From JAGWBD01 sp965197455 (GTDB lineage Bacteria > Chloroflexota > Anaerolineae > Aggregatilineales > Phototrophicaceae), in contig OZ240208.1 of the NCBI GenBank assembly GCA_965197455.1, positions 1,674,001 to 1,738,000 on the forward strand: 64,000 nucleotides of DNA. Reading direction: 5' to 3'. Numbering within the stretch: the first letter of the stretch is position 1; each line of letters starts with the position of its first letter. Of the stretch, positions 9,264 to 16,952 are shown piece by piece. Position numbers and translations under genes: made by a program. Under the pieces are notes generated by a model, which saw only the letters and a program-made list of their open reading frames with translations, searched no databases and was not told the origin of the DNA.

Positions 9264-9995
9264 ATGCCGGCAACGATCGTCATTTTACCGACCTGGAACG
9301 AGGCGGAAAACCTGCCGCGCATGGTCAATGCCTTGCTGGAGTTGCCGCTCGAATGTCTCAGGGTGCTGGTCGTCGACGACAACTCGCCGGACGGCACCGG
9401 GCGGCTTGCCGACGAACTGGTCAGGCAGCATCCGGGTCGCGTCCAGGTCTTGCATCGTGCGCAGCGCGAAGGCTACGGGCGCGCAACCAAGGCTGGTTTT
9501 GCTGCCGCGCTGGAGACGGATGCGGATTACATCGCGCAAATGGATTGCGATTTCTCGCATCAACCGCGTTTCCTGCCGGATCTGATCGCAAGAGCCGCCA
9601 ACGCCGACGTCGTCATTGGCTCGCGTTATGTTCCGGGCGGCAGCGTGGATGCCAACTGGGGCCTGCTGCGCAAGCTGCTCAGCTGGTGGGCCAACAGCGT
9701 ATACCTGCGGCTGTTGCTCAACCTGCCGGTGCGCGACGCCACCGGCGGATTCCGGCTTTGGCACCGCGAAGTGCTTGCCGACCTCAATTTCGAACAGGTA
9801 CGCGCCAACGGATACATTTTTCAGGTCGAGACACTCATGATGGCCCACTATCACGGTTGCCGCCTTGCCGAAGTCCCCATCCACTTTCCGGACCGGGTGG
9901 CCGGTGAATCCAAGATGGGGGCGCACATCGCGCTGGAGGCCGCCCTCAACGTATGGAAACTGCGCAGCCGCTTCAGCGGACCCCGTCCCGGCTGA
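9264..9995 (+). CDS. Polyprenol monophosphomannose synthase (GT2)
   Basis: 243 residues from the ATG at 9264, chosen because GGAGAGG sits just before it; upstream in-frame ATGs at 9189 and 9252 lack one. The GT-A fold is clear: ILPTWNEAENL at the start, VVDDNSPDGT, then QMDCDFSHQP with the metal-binding DxD-like segment, and ATGGFRLWHR. It would transfer mannose from GDP-mannose to polyprenyl phosphate, the donor for GT-C enzymes such as the one at 1-1277. It lacks the membrane domain found in some homologues. Confidence 0.88.
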   Translation: MPATIVILPTWNEAENLPRMVNALLELPLECLRVLVVDDNSPDGTGRLADELVRQHPGRVQVLHRAQREGYGRATKAGFAAALETDADYIAQMDCDFSHQPRFLPDLIARAANADVVIGSRYVPGGSVDANWGLLRKLLSWWANSVYLRLLLNLPVRDATGGFRLWHREVLADLNFEQVRANGYIFQVETLMMAHYHGCRLAEVPIHFPDRVAGESKMGAHIALEAALNVWKLRSRFSGPRPG

Positions 9996-10026
9996 GCGCG
10001 CGTACCCTTCTGCCGGGGACTGCGTC

Positions 10027-10055
10027 TTGTCCGGCCCGAAACGCCATGCTACACT
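10027..10055 (+). promoter_or_regulatory. Promoter of rpsB-tsf-pyrH
   Basis: TTGTCC (10027-10032), 17 bases, TACACT (10050-10055). Transcription would start near 10062 and give a leader of about 114 bases before rpsB. The same -35 hexamer is used before the phosphoesterase at 50291. Confidence 0.6.
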
Positions 10056-10061
10056 GCCCGC

Positions 10062-10077
10062 TCCGGCAGGAGCCGGA
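10062..10077 (+). promoter_or_regulatory. Stem-loop at the 5' end of the rpsB leader
   Basis: TCCGGC and GCCGGA pair around an AGGA loop, right at the expected transcription start. Leaders of rpsB operons are often bound by S2 for feedback; whether this hairpin takes part, or simply stabilises the mRNA, is not shown by the sequence. Confidence 0.35.
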
Positions 10078-10175
10078 AATTTCACATGTCTGGACTGCGG
10101 CAGGTGTTGTCCCACGCAGGGATTGTGCCGCGGGCTGAAGGGCATGATCGTACAAACACAGTCAGGAGTTGAGCC

Positions 10176-11159
10176 ATGCCTTCCGTAGTAACGATGCGGG
10201 CGCTACTGGAAACCGGCGTCCATTTCGGCCACCGCACCTCCAAGTGGAACCCCAGGATGCAACCCTGGATCTTCACTGAACGCAACGGCATCCACATCAT
10301 CGATTTGCAGCAGACCATCGTCAACCTTCACCGCTATCACGACATGGTGCGCGACCTCGTCGCCGGCGGCGGCAGCATCCTCTTCGTCGGCACCAAGCGT
10401 CAGGCGCAGGAAACCATCCGGCGCCAGGCCGAGCGCTGCGGCATGCCCTACGTCAATCATCGCTGGCTGGGCGGCACACTCACCAACTGGCGCACCATCC
10501 GCGAGCGCATCGACACCCTGAAGGGCCTTGAGAAGCGCCGTGACACCGGTGAGTTCGACCTGCTCACCAAGAAGGAGGCGCTGATGCTGCAGCGCAAGAT
10601 CGACAAGTTGCAGCTGCGCCTGGGGGGCATCCGCGAGATGCAGCGCCTGCCGGAGATGCTGCTCATCGTCGATACCGTGCGCGAGGAGACCGCCGTCAAG
10701 GAAGCCAATATCCTCAAGGTGCCGGTCATTGCGCTGGTTGACACCAACAGCAACCCCGACGAAATCGATTACATCATCCCGGCCAACGACGACGCCGTGC
10801 GCGCCATCACGCTGCTGGTGCAGACCGTCGCCGATGCGGTGCTGGAGGGCCAGGCCATGCGCAAGGCCGATGGTGAAGAAGAAGATACCACCACGCAGCC
10901 GGACTACGTCAGCATCGAGTATGACGGCGACGGCGAAGACGCTGCGGACGAGCAGTTCCTTGGCGAAGCTACCCTCGCCAAGCTGCGTGACGCCAACCTC
11001 TTCGAGGCGCCGGCCAGCGCTGCCACAGACGCGCCGGCTGCGGCTGCCGCGCCAGATGCGACAGAGGCGCCTGCTGCGGCCGCCGCGCAAGATGTGCCCG
11101 TTGCTGCTGAAGAAGCGGCCCCGGCCGAAGCTACGGAAAAGGACGAGAGCCAGTCATGA
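10176..11159 (+). CDS. rpsB: 30S ribosomal protein S2 with long acidic tail
   Basis: 327 residues against the usual 230-260. The first 230 or so are standard S2: LLETGVHFGHRTSKWNPRM at the start, GTKRQAQ, the HRWLGGTLTNW segment and the DTNSNPDEIDYIIPANDDA block. The remainder is a tail rich in Ala, Glu and Asp with repeated AAP/AAA runs, probably disordered. AGGAG precedes the ATG at 10176. It is coupled to tsf by ATGA. S2 is needed late in assembly of the small subunit. Confidence 0.96.
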   Translation: MPSVVTMRALLETGVHFGHRTSKWNPRMQPWIFTERNGIHIIDLQQTIVNLHRYHDMVRDLVAGGGSILFVGTKRQAQETIRRQAERCGMPYVNHRWLGGTLTNWRTIRERIDTLKGLEKRRDTGEFDLLTKKEALMLQRKIDKLQLRLGGIREMQRLPEMLLIVDTVREETAVKEANILKVPVIALVDTNSNPDEIDYIIPANDDAVRAITLLVQTVADAVLEGQAMRKADGEEEDTTTQPDYVSIEYDGDGEDAADEQFLGEATLAKLRDANLFEAPASAATDAPAAAAAPDATEAPAAAAAQDVPVAAEEAAPAEATEKDESQS

Positions 11160-11788
11160 CCCAAATCACCGCCTCCATGGTCAAGGATCTGCGCGCTGCC
11201 ACCGGCGCTGGACCACTGGATTGCAAAAAGGCGCTGCAGGCCAGTGACGGCAATTTCGACGCTGCCATTGACTTTCTGCGTGAGAAAGGCCTGGCGAGCG
11301 CGGCGAAGAAACTGAGCGCCGGCCGCGTCATGAACGAGGGCGTCATCCAGACCTATCAACACTTCAACAAACGCCTGGGCGTCATGGTCGAAGTCAATTG
11401 CGAAACTGACTTTGTCGCCAGCGCCGCGCCCTTCCAGGAGTTCGCGCGCAACGTCGCACTGCACATCGCCAACATGGCGCCGGAGTTCGTGAGGCGCGCG
11501 GACGTGCCGGAAGCGGTCGTCCAGGCCGAGCGTGATCTCCAGATACGCATCCTGAAGGAAGACGAAAAGAACGCTTCCAAGCCTCCGGCCATCCTCGAGA
11601 AAATCATTGAGGGCCGCATGGGCAAGTTCTTCAGCAGCATCGTTCTGCTGGAACAGGAGTTCCTGCTGGACGATTCGAAATCCGTGTCCGGGGCCCTGGC
11701 TGAAACTGTGGCCCTCCTCGGCGAAAGTATCGAGATCCGCCGCTTTGCCCGCTACGCCGTGGGCGAGGACGGCCATGGCGGCAGCTAG
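11156..11788 (+). CDS. tsf: Elongation factor Ts (short form)
   Basis: 210 residues, the short form seen in several phyla rather than the 280-residue E. coli type. The N-terminal UBA-like region (VKDLRAATGAGPLDCKKAL) and the ETDFVAS segment that contacts EF-Tu are present. A single dimerisation core follows. It exchanges GDP for GTP on EF-Tu. The start overlaps rpsB by ATGA, and its last 14 bases overlap pyrH. Confidence 0.96.
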   Translation: MTQITASMVKDLRAATGAGPLDCKKALQASDGNFDAAIDFLREKGLASAAKKLSAGRVMNEGVIQTYQHFNKRLGVMVEVNCETDFVASAAPFQEFARNVALHIANMAPEFVRRADVPEAVVQAERDLQIRILKEDEKNASKPPAILEKIIEGRMGKFFSSIVLLEQEFLLDDSKSVSGALAETVALLGESIEIRRFARYAVGEDGHGGS

Positions 11789-12503
11789 CATCTATCGCCG
11801 CATCGTCCTCAAGCTGAGTGGCGAGGCGCTCGGCGGTGCGGACGGTCAGGGAATCGACCCTGAACGCGCCGACGAGATTGCGCGCAAGGTGCGCTCGGTT
11901 CACAAGCTTGGCGTGCAGATCGCCATCGTTATTGGCGGTGGCAACCTGTGGCGCGGCACCACCGGCATCGCGCGCGGCATGGACGAGCCCACCTCACACT
12001 ACATCGGCATGGTCGGCACGGTCATGAACGCCCTTGCCTTGCAGGATGCCCTTGAGCGCCATGACGTGCGCACGCGCGTGCAGACTGCCGTGCAAATGAA
12101 CGCCGTCGCCGAGCCCTACATCCGCCTGCGCGCCATTCGCCACCTGGAGAAGTCGCGCGTGGTCATCCTCGCCGGCGGTCTCGGCAACCCCTATTTCACC
12201 ACAGACACCGCCGCTGCCCTGCGCGCCTCGGAAATCAATGCCGACATCGTCATCAAGGCCACCAAGGTCAACGGCATCTACTCGGCCGACCCGCTGCAAA
12301 ATCCTGACGCGCAGCGCTATGACCATCTTGACTATCGCCAGGTGTTGCAGGACAAGCTTGAGGTGATGGACATGACCGCCTTCACCGTCTGTGAAGAGAA
12401 CAGAATGCCCATCCTCGTCATCAATTTCTTCGCCGGCGACGACCTGTTGCAGGCGGTGAAGGGCGTGCCTGGCATTGGCACCCTGGTCAGTCAGGCCTCA
12501 TAG
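11775..12503 (+). CDS. pyrH: UMP kinase
   Basis: 242 residues. The amino-acid-kinase fold shows RIVLKLSGEAL at the N terminus, the IVIGGGNLWRG glycine loop, and the LAGGLGNPYFTTDTAAALRA segment. It phosphorylates UMP to UDP. I chose the ATG at 11775 inside the end of tsf because the protein starts in the family register there. In most bacteria frr follows pyrH; here a convergent LysM gene lies 2 bases beyond the stop, so frr is elsewhere. Confidence 0.95.
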   Translation: MAAASIYRRIVLKLSGEALGGADGQGIDPERADEIARKVRSVHKLGVQIAIVIGGGNLWRGTTGIARGMDEPTSHYIGMVGTVMNALALQDALERHDVRTRVQTAVQMNAVAEPYIRLRAIRHLEKSRVVILAGGLGNPYFTTDTAAALRASEINADIVIKATKVNGIYSADPLQNPDAQRYDHLDYRQVLQDKLEVMDMTAFTVCEENRMPILVINFFAGDDLLQAVKGVPGIGTLVSQAS

Positions 12504-12505
12504 CC

Positions 12506-13435
12506 TTACTGCGCCGGCAAGGCTTCAACCAGCAACACATGCCGCAGACCCGCGCCCTCGACCTGGGCCTCGATCACAATGTCGCGCTGCTCTGCGGGCG
12601 CCAGACCTGACGGGATTTCGCGCACGCGCAGCGCGCGCAAGCGCCCGGCCGCATCCATCACCGAGAGCGCCAGACGCAGGGGCGCGCCCGTTTCCGCGGA
12701 AGTATTGACTACAGTCGCCGCCACCCGATAGCGTCCGCCCGCCTGGCTGGCCTGCTCCCCGCGCAGTTCCAGCGCCAGGGGCTGCGCGTCACTGAGGTGG
12801 CCGCTGTGCAGCGTGACCTGCAGCGGGCCTTCCGCGTGGCCTGGCAGCAAGACGCTGTAGGGCACGGCGACGTCAGACGGCAGCAGTCGTAGCGCCGCGC
12901 TGCCCTGCCCTGCCACTGCGCCCGCGCGCAGCAGCAGCTGCACATCCGCAACCGCGCGCTGTTCGCGGTTGATCACCTGGCCCAGGCAGAGCAGCCGGCC
13001 GGTGGGCAGCGGCCAGCAGTGCGGTGGCAGCAGTTCCAGCCGCAGCGACTCACGCCGCGGCGCTGCATTATCAAGCGGAATGAGGATGCGCTGGTCAACT
13101 TGCAGCGATTGCGGCACAAGCCCGGGGTTGACCGCTTGCAGCTGCGCCAGCTCAAGCCCATAATTCAGCGCGATGCCCAGCAGGGTGTCGCCTGGTTGAA
13201 TGCGGTATTCCTGAAGGGGCGGCGCGGCAGCAGGAGAAGTCGGGCTGGCAGGGACGCTGGCCGTGGGCGCAGGGCGCGCCTGACCGGTTGGCTCCCGATC
13301 GCGCACGACAAGCGTGACCGGGGGGAGCTGTGTGGGTGTTATGGCGGGTAACGTACCCCTGGATAGTGTGCATCCAGAAATCCAGACACAAAAGCCCAGG
13401 GCCGTCAGTCCCGGTCGCCAGCCCCGGTGACCCAT
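12506..13435 (-). CDS. LysM-domain lipoprotein
   Basis: 309 residues. The N terminus has a hydrophobic signal ending in a lipobox, ISGC (Cys22), so it is probably anchored to the membrane outside the cell. A Pro/Ala/Ser-rich linker follows, then one LysM repeat at about 76-120 (YRIQPGDTLLGIALNYG... ending in a LIPL strand), which usually binds peptidoglycan sugars. The remaining 180 residues look like beta-sandwich material of unknown function. A TATACT box lies 41 bases upstream of the start, beside an operator-like palindrome. Confidence 0.8.
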   Translation of the reverse strand: MGHRGWRPGLTALGFCVWISGCTLSRGTLPAITPTQLPPVTLVVRDREPTGQARPAPTASVPASPTSPAAAPPLQEYRIQPGDTLLGIALNYGLELAQLQAVNPGLVPQSLQVDQRILIPLDNAAPRRESLRLELLPPHCWPLPTGRLLCLGQVINREQRAVADVQLLLRAGAVAGQGSAALRLLPSDVAVPYSVLLPGHAEGPLQVTLHSGHLSDAQPLALELRGEQASQAGGRYRVAATVVNTSAETGAPLRLALSVMDAAGRLRALRVREIPSGLAPAEQRDIVIEAQVEGAGLRHVLLVEALPAQ

Positions 13436-13485
13436 GAGCCAGAACGTCCTTGTTTATTGTGGTAGTGGTCGCCACCAGTATAGCG

Positions 13486-13507
13486 TTGTCACCGACTTCG
13501 GTCACAA
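13486..13507. promoter_or_regulatory. Operator-like inverted repeat between lysM gene and pncC
   Basis: TTGTCACCGA and TCGGTCACAA flank a CT centre; 9 of 10 positions are symmetric. It sits where the -35 region of the LysM gene should be (its TATACT is 13477-13482), and just upstream of pncC. This looks like a dimeric repressor or activator site, but the regulator is unknown. Confidence 0.4.
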
Positions 13508-13534
13508 TTTTCCTTAAGGCAAGGAGGATCTCAC

Positions 13535-14026
13535 ATGAGCGTTGCGCCCGAGTTGCGACTGGGTGAGGCCCTGCGCGTACGCGGCTGGACCCTCAGCACA
13601 GCGGAATCCTGCACGGGCGGCCTGGTGCTGCATCGTCTGACGAACGTGCCCGGCAGTTCGGCCTGGGTGATGGGCGGCGTGGTGGCCTACGACAACCGCA
13701 TCAAGCAGGCCCTGTTGCAGGTAGAAGAGACAACCCTGCTGACCCACGGCGCGGTCAGCGAGGAGACCGCGCGTGAAATGGCGCTGGGCGCCCGGCAATT
13801 GCTGCAGACGGACCTGGCGGTCAGCATCACCGGCATCGCCGGGCCCGGTGGTGGCACAGCGGAAAAGCCGGTCGGATTGACCTGGATGGCACTGGCCGGA
13901 CCGGGCGGACTGTTATGCAGCGAGCGACAAGTGCACAGTGGTGGGCGTCTGGATGTCAAACGCGCCAGCGCCAGCGCCGCGCTGGAACTGGTGTTGCAGC
14001 AACTGGAGTCGCTTGCTGACTGCTGA
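13535..14026 (+). CDS. pncC: Nicotinamide-nucleotide amidase (CinA C-terminal family)
   Basis: 163 residues, the length of stand-alone PncC/YgaD proteins. The motif STAESCTGGLV near residue 25 and the segment SITGIAGPGGGTAEKPVG are diagnostic. The enzyme deamidates NMN to nicotinate mononucleotide in pyridine-nucleotide recycling. An excellent AAGGAGG precedes the ATG at 13535. It is monocistronic; the next gene is convergent. Confidence 0.92.
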   Translation: MSVAPELRLGEALRVRGWTLSTAESCTGGLVLHRLTNVPGSSAWVMGGVVAYDNRIKQALLQVEETTLLTHGAVSEETAREMALGARQLLQTDLAVSITGIAGPGGGTAEKPVGLTWMALAGPGGLLCSERQVHSGGRLDVKRASASAALELVLQQLESLADC

Positions 14027-14039
14027 AGGCTCCGTCACG

Positions 14040-14858
14040 TCAGCGGGCTGTGGCCAGTGCAGCGGGCTGTCCGTAGTACACATCCGGCCGGCGGTCTGCG
14101 AAGACCGGGATACGCTGGCGCACCTCGTCCACCTGTGCGAGGTCGACCGTCGCGCCCAGCAGTTGCGCTTCCGCGCCACCTTCGGCTGCGATGCCGCCCC
14201 AGGCGTCAATGATCATGGAATGTCCGCCAACCACGAGGTCGCCGGTGGTGCCGGCGGCGTTGCAGGCCACGATGACGCACTGGTTCTCGATCGCGCGCGC
14301 CTGCAGCAAGGTGCGCCAGTGGGACACTCGCGCCATGGGCCACTCGGCGGGCAGGACGATCAGGCGCGCGCCGCCGACTGCGTAGCCGCGGAAGAGTTCC
14401 GGGAAGCGCAGATCGTAGCAAATCGCCACGCCGGTGGCGCCCCAGGGCAGGTTCAGGCACAGCGGCTCACTGCCAGGCGCCAGCCAGAGATCCTCGTCGA
14501 AGAGGCCGAAGAGGTGGATCTTGCGATAGATGCCCGCCAGTTCGCCGGAGGGCGTGAAGCAGGCGGCGCTGTTGTAGACCTCCGCCCCGTCGCGCTCCAG
14601 CAGCGAACCGAGAATGTGAATCCGGTGACGTTTGGCCAGGGCCGTGACCTCGGCGAACATGCCCTCGCCGGGCGCGCTGGCCAGCGATTGCGCGCGCTCC
14701 AGCACGTAGCCCGTCGACCACAGCTCGGGGCAAACCAGCAGCTGCGCGCCGCGGTCTGCGGCATCGGCCACCATGCGTTCCAGCTGCCGCAGATTGGCGG
14801 CCGGATCGCCCAGGGCAATATTCATCTGTGCAATGCTGACAGAAAGCATGTCGTTCAT
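14040..14858 (-). CDS. Carbon-nitrogen hydrolase (nitrilase superfamily)
   Basis: 272 residues from the ATG at 14858, with GGAGGG 8 bases upstream. The Glu-Lys-Cys triad is visible: CPELW (Glu45), YRKIHLF (Lys) and AICYDLRFPE (Cys). The last motif groups it with the Nit2/omega-amidase and YafV-like branch that hydrolyses omega-amides of 2-oxo acids. That assignment is from motif resemblance only. It is last in a five-gene overlapping operon starting at 17931. Confidence 0.85.
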   Translation of the reverse strand: MNDMLSVSIAQMNIALGDPAANLRQLERMVADAADRGAQLLVCPELWSTGYVLERAQSLASAPGEGMFAEVTALAKRHRIHILGSLLERDGAEVYNSAACFTPSGELAGIYRKIHLFGLFDEDLWLAPGSEPLCLNLPWGATGVAICYDLRFPELFRGYAVGGARLIVLPAEWPMARVSHWRTLLQARAIENQCVIVACNAAGTTGDLVVGGHSMIIDAWGGIAAEGGAEAQLLGATVDLAQVDEVRQRIPVFADRRPDVYYGQPAALATAR

Positions 14859-15409
14859 CGGGTTCCCTCCCGCAACAGCGCTCGTTCCCTGAGCCGGATC
14901 ACGGTCGTGACGACCTCCGGCAGCTCGAGGCCGGTGGTATCCACTTCCTGTACGCCGGGAAGCCCGCGCAACGTCCATTCACGTTGCAGCTGCCCCAGCG
15001 CCACAGCCCGCTCGTCGGCATCATGATAGCGCGTTCCGAGTGACTGGTGCAGACTCTGCAACACCGCGTCTATGCTGGACACAAGACAGATCACCATGCC
15101 CATCTCCAGGAAACGACGCAGCCAGTCGCCCTGCGCCAGCCGGTAACCGCTCACGCGGATCACGGTATCACGCCGCAGCAGGGTCTCCGTCATCACTTCG
15201 GCTTCCAGGGTCTTCAGGCGGGCCTCGCCGAAGCGTGAGCGGATCTCTTCCGTCGTGAGTTCATTGCGCGCCTCGACGCGCGTATCAATGTCCACATAGG
15301 GCATGCCCAGTCGGGTGGCTGCGCGCCGTCCGACGACCGCCTGCTGCGGCCCGATATAGCCGCTCAGCACCAGGTTGCGCCCGGTCGAGGCCCTGCGCGG
15401 GTCGCTCAC
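14855..15409 (-). CDS. Shikimate-kinase-like protein lacking the P-loop
   Basis: 184 residues from a GTG at 15409 that overlaps the HAD gene stop (GTGA). The fold resembles shikimate kinase: a first strand LVLSGYIGPQQAVVGRRAA, then MPYVDIDTRVE, then ELTTEEIRSRFGEARLKTLE. The phosphate-binding GxxxxGK(S/T) is replaced by GYIGPQQAVV, with neither the lysine nor the Ser/Thr. ATP-dependent kinase activity is therefore unlikely. It may be a pseudo-enzyme or ligand-binding regulator. It is coupled to the nitrilase by ATGA. Confidence 0.7.
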   Translation of the reverse strand: MSDPRRASTGRNLVLSGYIGPQQAVVGRRAATRLGMPYVDIDTRVEARNELTTEEIRSRFGEARLKTLEAEVMTETLLRRDTVIRVSGYRLAQGDWLRRFLEMGMVICLVSSIDAVLQSLHQSLGTRYHDADERAVALGQLQREWTLRGLPGVQEVDTTGLELPEVVTTVIRLRERALLREGTR

Positions 15410-16182
15410 TGGCGCCAGCCCGGATACCAGGAATCCAGCACAGTCGGCAACTCCTGTAACGAGTCCAGCCGGTGATCCGGCTCGATCAGGCCGGCCAGCA
15501 TGTTTGTGTCGTGCTTGCCAGTACGCAACACGCCGCGCATGCCTGCGTTCTGCGCGCCGGCGACATCCGAGATTGGTTTGTCACCCACGAAGACGGCTTC
15601 CTGTGGTTGCACGCCCAGACAATCCAGCGCGGCCCTGAAGATGCGCGGATGCGGTTTCAGCCAGCCCACATCAGCGGCGGAGATGCGACACTCCGGCAGC
15701 AGGGGCAGCAAGCCATACGCCTCCAGCTCGCGATCGCGCAGACACATGGGCTGGTGCGCGTTGGTGACCAGACCGACACGAATGTCGTTGTCGTGCAGCA
15801 GTTGCAACAAGGCGGGTGCATCCTCAAAGAGCACCACGCCAGGAAAGGTGGACCAGGGATGGGCGCGCAACAGGGTTTCTTCGTTCAGGAGTTCAGCTGG
15901 CGCGCCCGCTGCGGCCAGGGTATCGACCAGAATGCGACCCAGATGTGGCGCACGCAGGCTCATGCGGCCGACTGCCCTGGCCTCCAGCGTGCGCTGTTGA
16001 TAGTCATGCGCAATCTGCTCAAGCGCGGGCGGCCGTTGGCCATTGTGCTGCAAGCAGGCCAGCATCGCCCCCAGCCTCTGCTGGCGGAGTTCGGCCCAGT
16101 CGAAGTCGCTATCGCTCCAGTCGATCAGGGTATCGTCAAGGTCGAAGAGGACGGCCCTGAGTGTCCCGGACGCCAGGCACAT
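15406..16182 (-). CDS. HAD-superfamily hydrolase, copy 1
   Basis: 258 residues. Subfamily I HAD phosphatase: motif I FDLDDTLID (nucleophile and acid Asp), motif II VTNAH, motif III Lys in LKPHPRIF, motif IV VFVGDKPISD. A helical cap lies between motifs I and II. The start ATG at 16182 shares a base with the stop of copy 2. The protein is nearly identical to copy 2 through most of its length, so this is a recent tandem duplication. Substrate is unknown. Confidence 0.88.
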   Translation of the reverse strand: MCLASGTLRAVLFDLDDTLIDWSDSDFDWAELRQQRLGAMLACLQHNGQRPPALEQIAHDYQQRTLEARAVGRMSLRAPHLGRILVDTLAAAGAPAELLNEETLLRAHPWSTFPGVVLFEDAPALLQLLHDNDIRVGLVTNAHQPMCLRDRELEAYGLLPLLPECRISAADVGWLKPHPRIFRAALDCLGVQPQEAVFVGDKPISDVAGAQNAGMRGVLRTGKHDTNMLAGLIEPDHRLDSLQELPTVLDSWYPGWRQ

Positions 16183-16952
16183 CAGCGCCAGCCCGGAAAC
16201 CAGCCGTCCAGCACGGCCGGCAACTCCGCCAGCGTGTCCAGCCGGTGATCCGGCTCGATCAGGCCGGCCAGCATACTTGTGTCGTTCTTGCCGTTGCCAG
16301 TACGCAATATCCCGCGCATGCCTGCATTCTGCGCGCCGGCGACATCCGCCACTGGATTGTCACCCACGAAGACGGCTTCCTGTGGTTGCACGCCCAGGCA
16401 GTCCAGCGCGGCCCTGAAGATGTGTGGATGCGGCTTCAGCCAGCCCACATCAGCGGCGGAGAAGCGGCATTCAGGCAGCAGGGGCAGCAAGCCATAGGCC
16501 TCCAGCTCGTGATCGCGCAGGCACATGGGCTGGTGCGCGTTGGTGACCAGACCGACGCGAATATCGTTGTCGTGCAACAGTTGCAGCAGGTCGGGCACAT
16601 CCTCGAAGAGCACCACGCCAGGAAAGGTGGACCAGGGATGGGCGCGCAACAGGGTTTCTTCGTCCAGTAGTTCAGCTGAAGCGCCCGCTGCGGCCAGGGT
16701 GTCGGCCAGAATGCGACCCAGATGCGGCGCGCGCAGACTCATGCGGCCGGCTGCCCAGGCCTCCAGCGTGCGCTGTTGATAGTCATGCGAAATCTGCTCC
16801 AGCGCGGGCGGCCGTTGGCCATTGTGCTGCAAGCGGGCCAGCATCGCCCCCAGCCTCTGCTGGCTGAGCTCGGCCCAGTCGAAGTCGCTATCGCTCCAGT
16901 CGATCAGGGTGTCGTCGAGGTCAAAGAGGACGGCCTTGAGCATGTCAGACAC
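16182..16952 (-). CDS. HAD-superfamily hydrolase, copy 2
   Basis: 256 residues, same four HAD motifs as copy 1 (FDLDDTLID, VTNAH, LKPHPHIF, VFVGDNPVAD). The two copies differ mainly at the very N terminus, at the KPIS/NPVA site next to the metal ligands, and in a two-residue indel before the NDTSMLAG/HDTNMLAG segment. The difference beside motif IV is where substrate or metal preference might drift. Its first 8 bases overlap the upstream NAD-binding protein. Confidence 0.88.
   Translation of the reverse strand: MSDMLKAVLFDLDDTLIDWSDSDFDWAELSQQRLGAMLARLQHNGQRPPALEQISHDYQQRTLEAWAAGRMSLRAPHLGRILADTLAAAGASAELLDEETLLRAHPWSTFPGVVLFEDVPDLLQLLHDNDIRVGLVTNAHQPMCLRDHELEAYGLLPLLPECRFSAADVGWLKPHPHIFRAALDCLGVQPQEAVFVGDNPVADVAGAQNAGMRGILRTGNGKNDTSMLAGLIEPDHRLDTLAELPAVLDGWFPGWR

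Larger units (their letters stand above)
15406..16952 (-). repeat. Tandem gene duplication of HAD hydrolase
   Basis: Two back-to-back copies of about 770 bases in the same orientation, sharing one base at the junction. Long stretches are identical even at synonymous sites, for example the blocks around 15837-15886 and 16618-16667. This indicates a recent duplication or ongoing gene conversion. Confidence 0.9.
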
